9,877 nucleotides of DNA. It comes from an uncultured Clostridia bacterium. Its GTDB lineage: Bacteria; Bacillota; Clostridia; Oscillospirales; Acutalibacteraceae. The stretch's first letter is position 1; each line of letters starts with the position of its first letter. Positions 5,242 to 9,877 of the stretch are shown here, piece by piece. Location of the stretch: NCBI GenBank assembly GCA_937901145.1, contig CALCHE010000079.1, positions 1-9,877 of the forward strand. The letters run 5' to 3'. A program made the translations under genes and the position numbers. Below the pieces are notes generated by a model. That model was not told where the DNA came from and did not search any database. It worked only from the letters and a program-made list of their open reading frames with translations.

Positions 5242-6582
5242 ATGTCAGCAAAATTAACAAAAAAATACGTTTCTTCTTTTATAACAGATGAAGAAATAGC
5301 ATCTTATCAGTCAAAAATTAACGATGCACACGATGCATTACACGGAAAAACAGGCGCAGGCAGTGACTTCACAGGTTGGGTTGACCTTCCCGTTGATTAT
5401 GACAAGGAAGAATTTGCACGCATCAAAGCTGCAGCAGAAAAAATCAAAAGCAACAGTGATGTCCTTATCGTAATCGGTATCGGCGGTTCCTATCTCGGAG
5501 CCAGAGCTGCTATCGAATTCGTAAAGGGTCAGAATTATAACGATACCCGTAAGGGTACACCTGCTATCTATTATGCAGGTAACAGCATTTCATCATCTTA
5601 TCTCGATGAAATCATTTCTATCTGTGACGGTAAGGATTTCTCAGTGAATGTTATCTCTAAGTCAGGTACCACCACAGAGCCCGCTATCGCTTTCAGAATT
5701 TTCCGCGAAATGCTTATCGAAAAGTACGGCAAGGAAAAGGCTGCTGAAAGAATCTTTGTCACAACCGACAAGGAAAAGGGCACACTTAAAAGCTTCGCAG
5801 ACAAAGAAGGCTACGAAACCTTCGTTGTTCCCGATGATGTAGGCGGCAGATATTCCGTTCTCACCGCTGTAGGTCTTCTTCCCATCGCAGCTGCAGGTAT
5901 CGACATCGATGCTCTTATGGCAGGTGCCGCTCAGGCCAGAGAGGCTCTTATGAGTAAATCCGTGGAAGAAAATGACTGCTACAAATATGTCGCTGTCCGT
6001 AATGCTCTTTATGCTCAGGGCAAAAAGACAGAAATGTTTGTTTCATATGAACCCTGCTTCACTATGATGAACGAATGGCTCAAACAGCTCTTCGGCGAAA
6101 GTGAAGGCAAGGAAAACAAAGGTCTTTTCCCCACTTCTGCGATTTTCTCCACTGACCTTCATTCTCTCGGTCAGTACATCCAGGAAGGCGAAAGAATTAT
6201 GTTCGAAACCGTTGTACGTTTCGAAAAGACAAAGGCTGAAATCGTAATCAAGGAAGATGCTGAAAATGTGGACGGTCTTAACTTCCTCGCAGGAAAGACC
6301 ATGGACTTCGTCAACGAAAAGGCATATCAGGGAACAGTTCTTGCTCATAACGACGGTCTCGTACCCAATATCGTTATTACTAACGATGATATGAGCGAAA
6401 AATCTTTAGGTTATCTCATTTACTTCTTCGAGAAGGCTTGTGCAATATCAGGTTATGTTCTTGGCATCAATCCCTTTGACCAGCCGGGTGTAGAAAGCTA
6501 CAAAAAGAATATGTTTGCTCTTTTAGGCAAACCCGGTTACGAAAAAGAGAAAGAAGTACTTGAAGAAAGATTAAGTAAGTGA
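5242..6582 (+). CDS. pgi: glucose-6-phosphate isomerase
   Basis: Pgi interconverts glucose 6-phosphate and fructose 6-phosphate in glycolysis and gluconeogenesis in the cytoplasm. The 446-residue protein is the short Firmicutes type (about 450 residues), against about 550 in enterobacteria. Visible blocks are the phosphate-binding VIGIGGSYLGARA (77-89) and SKSGTTTEPAIAFR (139-152). The first family signature is DVGGRYSVLTAVG (199-211). FGESEGKENKGLFP (284-297) holds the catalytic-base Glu region, probably Glu288, and His307 lies in DLHSLGQY. The second signature, GYVLGINPFDQPGVESYK, spans 404-421. AGGAG (5229-5233) sits 8 bases before the ATG. The last 23 bases also contain part of a promoter for the next gene. 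No truncation or missing active-site residue was seen. Confidence 0.97.
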   Translation: MSAKLTKKYVSSFITDEEIASYQSKINDAHDALHGKTGAGSDFTGWVDLPVDYDKEEFARIKAAAEKIKSNSDVLIVIGIGGSYLGARAAIEFVKGQNYNDTRKGTPAIYYAGNSISSSYLDEIISICDGKDFSVNVISKSGTTTEPAIAFRIFREMLIEKYGKEKAAERIFVTTDKEKGTLKSFADKEGYETFVVPDDVGGRYSVLTAVGLLPIAAAGIDIDALMAGAAQAREALMSKSVEENDCYKYVAVRNALYAQGKKTEMFVSYEPCFTMMNEWLKQLFGESEGKENKGLFPTSAIFSTDLHSLGQYIQEGERIMFETVVRFEKTKAEIVIKEDAENVDGLNFLAGKTMDFVNEKAYQGTVLAHNDGLVPNIVITNDDMSEKSLGYLIYFFEKACAISGYVLGINPFDQPGVESYKKNMFALLGKPGYEKEKEVLEERLSK

Positions 6583-6588
6583 TATAAT
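6560..6588 (+). promoter_or_regulatory. upstream promoter (P1) of the small P-loop gene, inside the end of pgi
   Basis: TTGAAG (6560-6565), a 17-base spacer and a perfect TATAAT (6583-6588) with an extended TGA just before the -10. The TGA is the pgi stop codon itself (6580-6582), so coding and promoter sequence are shared. Confidence 0.65.
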
Positions 6589-6592
6589 ATAC

Positions 6593-6621
6593 TTGTAATT
6601 GACTCGGAAGTGTGATATACT
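6593..6621 (+). promoter_or_regulatory. downstream promoter (P2) of the small P-loop gene
   Basis: TTGTAA (6593-6598), a 17-base spacer and TATACT (6616-6621), again with an extended TGA (6613-6615) before the -10. It lies 37 bases before the start codon and 33 bases downstream of P1, giving a tandem arrangement. Confidence 0.65.
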
Positions 6622-6629
6622 TATTCCGA
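6604..6629. promoter_or_regulatory. inverted repeat around the P2 -10 box (possible operator)
   Basis: TCGGAA (6604-6609) and TTCCGA (6624-6629) are perfect inverted arms enclosing the P2 -10 hexamer. An alternative inner pairing is AAGT (6608-6611) with ACTT (6619-6622). The position suits repression of P2, or a 5' hairpin in transcripts from P1. No regulator motif was recognised. Confidence 0.35.
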
Positions 6630-6657
6630 CGAAACAAATAAAAGGAGGAAATACAAA

Positions 6658-7074
6658 ATGATTTCTATTATTTTAGGACACAAAGGTGCAGGAAAAACAA
6701 AGCGTTTGATTTCTTGTGTAAACGAGGCAATTGAAAACTCTAAGGGTAATGTTGTCTGTGTTGAAAAGGAAACCAAATTAACATATGATGTTAACTACCG
6801 TGCAAGACTTATTGCTACTGACGATTACGAAGTAAAGGGCTATGCAGCATTCTACGGCTTCCTCGCAGGTGTATGCGCAGGTAACCACGACATCACTGAT
6901 GTTCTCGTTGATGCTACTCTCCGTATCGGCGGCAGAGATTACAGCGAGCTTGCATCTTTCCTTGAGAAGGTTTATGAGCTTTCATCTGTTAACGAAAAGG
7001 ATTTCGTATTCACTATTTCCGCTGACAAAGAAGAGCTTCCCGAATCAATCTTCAATTTCTGCAAGGTTCTTTGA
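6658..7074 (+). CDS. small P-loop NTP-binding protein of unknown function (138 residues)
   Basis: I do not recognise a characterised function. The protein opens MISIILGHKGAGKTK, a complete Walker A (G7-H-K-G-A-G-K13-T14) directly after the first beta strand. A likely Walker B is ITDVLVDATL with Asp85 ending a hydrophobic strand. A later strand, FVFTISADKEEL (117-128), could carry a sensor residue. The order fits a minimal RecA-like or kinase-like P-loop fold. There is no signal peptide, membrane segment or second domain, and 138 residues is short for any such enzyme. I recall similar short proteins in Clostridia labelled as PilT-like or hypothetical; a PilT role is not supported because secretion-ATPase domains are absent. 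AAAGGAGG (6641-6648) is a near-perfect ribosome binding site. Tandem promoters upstream and a strong terminator downstream indicate a monocistronic, probably well-expressed gene. Confidence 0.85.
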   Translation: MISIILGHKGAGKTKRLISCVNEAIENSKGNVVCVEKETKLTYDVNYRARLIATDDYEVKGYAAFYGFLAGVCAGNHDITDVLVDATLRIGGRDYSELASFLEKVYELSSVNEKDFVFTISADKEELPESIFNFCKVL

Positions 7075-7096
7075 TTTTAAACTATTATACAATATG

Positions 7097-7126
7097 GGAC
7101 TGTTTCCTTTGGGACAGTCCTTTTTG
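7097..7126 (+). terminator. rho-independent terminator of the small P-loop gene
   Basis: GGACTGT (7097-7103) and ACAGTCC (7114-7120) form a perfect 7-base stem, followed at once by TTTTTG. The loop can fold further (CC with GG around TTT). It begins 22 bases past the stop codon. Confidence 0.92.
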
Positions 7127-7158
7127 TGATTTAATATGAAAGCTGAGGATGTTAAAAT

Positions 7159-7758
7159 ATGAATTTTGATATTGAAAAGGAAGCTATGGCTGAGGGCTAT
7201 AATGTGATATGCGGTGTTGACGAGGCGGGCAGGGGTCCTCTCTGCGGACCTGTCTGCGCGGCGGCGGTTATTTTACCTTTAGACTGCGAGATCGAGGGTA
7301 TAAACGACTCGAAAAAGCTCAGTGAAAAAAAGCGTGAACAGCTTTATGATATAATAACCGAAAAAGCGCTCGCATACAGTATACAGATGGTGGATGCACA
7401 GACTATCGATGAAATAAACATCCTGCAGGCTACCTTCCTCGCTATGCGCACAGCTGTGGAAAATCTCAGTGTCAAACCTGATATGGCACTTATCGACGGA
7501 AACGGAAAGCCCGGCCTTGCTATAGGGGAAAAAACGGTGGTAAAGGGTGACGCCAAATCCGTGTCCATCGCTGCAGCCTCCATTCTCGCCAAGGTAACCC
7601 GAGACAGATATATGCTTGAGGCGGATAAAAAATATCCTGAATACTTCTTTGCTAAGCATAAGGGTTACGGAACGAAGCTTCACTATGAAGCCATAGCCGA
7701 GCACGGCATCTGCCCCGAACACAGAAGAACCTTCCTGAAAAAGATTTTAGGTGAATAA
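7159..7758 (+). CDS. rnhB: ribonuclease HII
   Basis: RNase HII cuts the RNA strand of RNA/DNA hybrids and starts removal of single ribonucleotides from DNA. The 199-residue protein contains ICGVDEAGRGPLCGPVCAAA (17-36) with catalytic Asp21 and Glu22, INDSKKLSEKKRE (48-60), LIDGNGKP (111-118) with Asp113, VVKGDAKSVSIAAASILAKV (127-146) with Asp131, and KGYGTKLHYEAIAEHG near the C terminus. The spacing of the four acidic residues equals that of the E. coli enzyme (D16, E17, D108, D126). It lacks the long N-terminal extension of Bacillus RnhB and has the short type's length. GAGGAT (7145-7150) precedes the start. No clear promoter was seen in the 32 bases after the preceding terminator, so its promoter may overlap the terminator. 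It is followed at once by yraN. Confidence 0.96.
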   Translation: MNFDIEKEAMAEGYNVICGVDEAGRGPLCGPVCAAAVILPLDCEIEGINDSKKLSEKKREQLYDIITEKALAYSIQMVDAQTIDEINILQATFLAMRTAVENLSVKPDMALIDGNGKPGLAIGEKTVVKGDAKSVSIAAASILAKVTRDRYMLEADKKYPEYFFAKHKGYGTKLHYEAIAEHGICPEHRRTFLKKILGE

Positions 7759-7759
7759 G

Positions 7760-8146
7760 ATGGAGAAGGGGATAACGGGCAGAAGGGGTGAAGAGTTTGC
7801 CGCTGAGTATTACCGTAAGCTCGGATACACTGTCAGTGAAATGAACTTTCATTCCCGTTACGGTGAAATCGATGTTATAGCGGAGAATGAAATTCAGATA
7901 GTTTTCTGCGAGGTTAAAACCAGAAGCAGTAACACACGGACAAATCCCCGTGAGGCTGTGGATTTGAAAAAACAGCAAAAGCTGACTCTTACCGCCTTCA
8001 GATACCTTGAAAAGAGGGCTTGTGAGAAGCAGCCCAGGTTTGATGTTTTTGAGGTGTGGGTGAATGACGGCAGAATTTATAGGTTCAATAATATCGAAAA
8101 TGCATTTGAGCCTGCTGATTTTTCGGGCAGATATGATATATTTTGA
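7760..8146 (+). CDS. yraN: YraN family (UPF0102) putative endonuclease
   Basis: The 128-residue protein belongs to the UPF0102/YraN family, which has a PD-(D/E)xK nuclease-like fold related to archaeal Holliday-junction resolvases; its cellular role is not established. GRRGEEFAAEYYRKLGY (8-23) is the family's opening block with Glu11. GEIDVIAE (35-42) supplies Asp38, and VFCEVKTRSS (48-57) supplies the E51-x-K53 pair, so the nuclease core looks complete. The ATG at 7760 is chosen because AGGTGA (7749-7754) is 5 bases upstream; a GTG at 7751 would lie within that site. Only one base separates it from the rnhB stop and its ribosome binding site lies in rnhB, so translation is probably coupled. 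rnhB-yraN adjacency is common in bacteria, consistent with a genome-maintenance role. No terminator with a T-run follows. Confidence 0.9.
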   Translation: MEKGITGRRGEEFAAEYYRKLGYTVSEMNFHSRYGEIDVIAENEIQIVFCEVKTRSSNTRTNPREAVDLKKQQKLTLTAFRYLEKRACEKQPRFDVFEVWVNDGRIYRFNNIENAFEPADFSGRYDIF

Positions 8147-8149
8147 TAG

Positions 8150-8168
8150 TGTTAACATTTTGTTAACA
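8150..8168. promoter_or_regulatory. inverted repeat TGTTAAC-ATTTT-GTTAACA, possible operator
   Basis: A perfect 7-base inverted repeat with a 5-base spacer starts four bases after the yraN stop and 58 bases before the hydrolase start. Each arm holds a GTTAAC palindrome, so it is also a direct repeat. It is AT-rich and followed by A, not T, so it is a poor terminator for yraN. It sits about where a -35 region for the hydrolase gene would be. The -10 of that gene is unclear (GATATT 8187-8192 or TATATT 8194-8199 are candidates). Confidence 0.4.
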
Positions 8169-8225
8169 AAACAGAGACTGATGTGCGATATTCTATATTA
8201 GTAAAATAATAAAGGAGGCATTTTT

Positions 8226-9776
8226 ATGAAAAAAACAATTTCTCTTGTGCTGTCTCTGATAATGGTGCTTACATTATCCCTTCCTGCTTTTGCAGAGTCT
8301 GAGCCTGAGGAATATCCCACTATTTATGTCACAGGTGCGCAGACTAATGACATTCTCAGTGCTGAGGGAGAAAAAATCTGGGATCTTGATGTGGATGTTA
8401 TGTCTGTAGTCAAAGAGTCACTTGTGCCCTGTCTTCAGGAGCTCGCTTTCGGCTTTGTCGGACGTGATTATAAGGCATATGCCGAAAAGGTAAACAGTTA
8501 TGTTGCACCTCTTTTCGAAAAGGTGGTCCTCGATAAAAACGGTGAAGCCGGTAACGGAAGCCACCCTGCAAAGCATTCCTCCACAGTTGAGGTTGAAAAG
8601 AAGTATTCCGATTACGGCATCTGGGATTACCGCTTCTGGTATGATTGGAGGCTTTCTCCCATCACTACCGCTGAGGAGCTTAAAAATTATATTGACAGAG
8701 TTACAGAAGCCACAGGTAAGGATAAGGTACAGCTTGTAGGCCGTTGCTACGGCGCAAATGTAATTCAGGCCTACATCACTCTTTATAAGGATCACGCTCT
8801 GGAAAATGTAAGTGACGTTTCATACTATGCCTCATCTGTTATGGGTATTGATTATATGACAGCACTGTTTTCGGGAGAGGTAGTTCTCGAGGACAAGGCA
8901 GTAACCAATTTCGCTGAGTACTATCTTGAGGACGAAAATCTTATCGAGGACGAGGTGCTTTCCGGCTTTGTTTATGCTCTGTTGGACGTTTTCAGACAGG
9001 CAGAGGTTTTAGGCTTAGGCACTGACGCACTTCTTATGCTCTTTAATGAGATAAAGGGCGATCTTATTCCGGAGCTTCTTCCGAATATTATCGGAACATG
9101 GACTTCTTATTGGTCGATGGTAACTGCGGATAAATACGAACAGGCTATTGAGTTCGTATACGGTGACAGAAGGGATGAATATGCCGGCTTAATCGAAAAG
9201 ACTGACCGATATCATTATGAGGTTCAGCTCTGCGCAGAGGAAACCATTCTCGAGCTTCAGAGCAAGGGTATAAATTTCTATATTTTCACAAAATACGGCT
9301 ATCCCGATATGCCTCTTTATGAAGGGGCTGCCGCCGAAAGTGACTCTACTACCTCAGTACCCAGACAGTCCTTCGGTGCAGAATGCGCCGATTACGGAGA
9401 AGCCTTCAGCCCTGCATATATAAATGCTCTCACAGATACAACCTATCTTTCACCTGATTACAAAATCAATGCTGCTACAGCACTTCTTCCCGAAAGAAGC
9501 TGGTTTGTGAAAAATCTTCATCATGACTGGCACAGTGAGCTTCACGAGATGAGTCTGGAGCTTATGCGCTATGATATGACGGTAGATAATGAAAAGTACC
9601 CTCAGTATCTGGAAAGAATCGACAGCGAAACCCTTATTCCTGTTACTGAGCCCGATGCCGCTTACGATAAAGTTACCGACAGTATGGCAGCTCTCGGTAT
9701 TCGTCTCCTTACTGCCTTTATCCGTCTTCTTACTAATCTTATTGACGGAAAGCTTTCTCTGGGCTTTTCATCCTGA
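8226..9776 (+). CDS. secreted LCAT/lipase-like alpha/beta hydrolase with Cys at the nucleophile position
   Basis: The 516-residue protein has a clear signal peptide (1-23, cut after AFA) and is predicted to act outside the cell. Its order of motifs is that of an alpha/beta hydrolase. PTIYVTGAQTND (31-42) is a first strand and oxyanion loop. FWYDWRLSP (137-145) resembles the YDWRLSP block of the LCAT/PDAT acyltransferase-lipase family. VQLVGRCYGANV (168-179) is the nucleophile elbow, where the usual GHSxG reads G172-R-C174-Y-G176. ESDSTTSVP (371-379) is a plausible Asp-loop (Asp373), and NLHHDWH (430-436) could hold the catalytic His. A long insertion (about 205-345) would form a lid domain. 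The C terminus (about 484-507) is amphipathic. AAAGGAGG (8211-8218) gives a strong start. Substrate is unknown; a lipid or ester is a guess. It is monocistronic, with its own terminator. Confidence 0.75.
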   Translation: MKKTISLVLSLIMVLTLSLPAFAESEPEEYPTIYVTGAQTNDILSAEGEKIWDLDVDVMSVVKESLVPCLQELAFGFVGRDYKAYAEKVNSYVAPLFEKVVLDKNGEAGNGSHPAKHSSTVEVEKKYSDYGIWDYRFWYDWRLSPITTAEELKNYIDRVTEATGKDKVQLVGRCYGANVIQAYITLYKDHALENVSDVSYYASSVMGIDYMTALFSGEVVLEDKAVTNFAEYYLEDENLIEDEVLSGFVYALLDVFRQAEVLGLGTDALLMLFNEIKGDLIPELLPNIIGTWTSYWSMVTADKYEQAIEFVYGDRRDEYAGLIEKTDRYHYEVQLCAEETILELQSKGINFYIFTKYGYPDMPLYEGAAAESDSTTSVPRQSFGAECADYGEAFSPAYINALTDTTYLSPDYKINAATALLPERSWFVKNLHHDWHSELHEMSLELMRYDMTVDNEKYPQYLERIDSETLIPVTEPDAAYDKVTDSMAALGIRLLTAFIRLLTNLIDGKLSLGFSS

Positions 9777-9784
9777 CAAATTAA

Positions 9785-9819
9785 GCGGACTCTCTTTTCG
9801 GGAGTCTGCTTTTCTTATT
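9785..9819 (+). terminator. rho-independent terminator of the secreted hydrolase gene
   Basis: GCGGACTCTC (9785-9794) pairs with GGGAGTCTGC (9800-9809) with two G-T pairs and a 5-base loop, followed by TTTTCTTATT. It starts 8 bases after the stop codon. The remaining 58 bases to the window end are AT-rich and show no feature. Confidence 0.88.
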
Positions 9820-9877
9820 AAATATCTGCGTTGTAAATAGATGTGACCCATTTTTCGTAAAAAATAAAGTCAAAGTA

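Noticed and set aside
6658..7074. Type IV pilus retraction ATPase PilT
   Set aside because: At 138 residues with only Walker A and a possible Walker B, it lacks the PilT N-terminal PAS-like domain and the Asp and His boxes; no pilus genes are nearby.
7279..7722. 147-codon open frame on the minus strand inside rnhB
   Set aside because: It lies entirely opposite rnhB, whose catalytic residues and spacing are intact; composition is that of an antisense shadow.
7652..8158. 168-codon minus-strand frame across the rnhB-yraN junction
   Set aside because: It is antisense to two well-supported genes and has no ribosome binding site or recognisable domain.
8150..8169. Rex (redox regulator) binding site
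   Set aside because: Rex sites read TTGTTAA-N4-TTAACAA; here the gap between TGTTAA and TTAACA is 7 bases and the outer T is missing on the left, so the match is not good enough.
8736..8756. Sequencing error turning Ser into Cys in the hydrolase
   Set aside because: It cannot be excluded, but the neighbouring residues also differ from GHSxG (Arg for His), which suggests real divergence rather than one wrong base.

Overview
The window looks like ordinary chromosome from a low-to-mid GC Gram-positive anaerobe of the Clostridia, most likely the Ruminococcaceae/Oscillospiraceae neighbourhood. This rests on Firmicutes-type gene content (TmcAL, MtaB, the short 446-residue glucose-6-phosphate isomerase, a DacF-like D,D-carboxypeptidase), strong AGGAGG/AGGTGA ribosome binding sites, sigma-A-like promoters with 17-base spacers, and a gene-free stretch full of the short palindromic repeats common in gut Clostridia. 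Placement below family level cannot be made from the sequence.

Layout, left to right. A 5' fragment of rfbC (dTDP-4-dehydrorhamnose 3,5-epimerase) runs leftward off the window edge. It is divergent from tmcAL (acetylates the wobble cytidine of elongator tRNA-Met). tmcAL converges on mtaB (ms2t6A37 methylthiotransferase), and between them lies about 1 kb with no credible gene, made of small hairpins and repeat modules. mtaB is divergent from a secreted D-alanyl-D-alanine carboxypeptidase. Then come pgi, an uncharacterised 138-residue P-loop protein with two promoters and its own terminator, and a coupled rnhB-yraN pair. Last is a secreted LCAT/lipase-like alpha/beta hydrolase, closed by a strong terminator.

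The genes are mostly separate housekeeping units: cell-surface sugar synthesis, two anticodon-loop tRNA modifications, cell-wall trimming, glycolysis, and RNA/DNA hybrid repair. No prophage, CRISPR array, tRNA, rRNA or intact insertion sequence was found, and nothing here amounts to a clear multi-gene undescribed system.

The items most worth a second look are the small P-loop gene, the secreted hydrolase whose nucleophile elbow reads G-R-C-Y-G (Cys instead of Ser), and the modular repeat island between tmcAL and mtaB.
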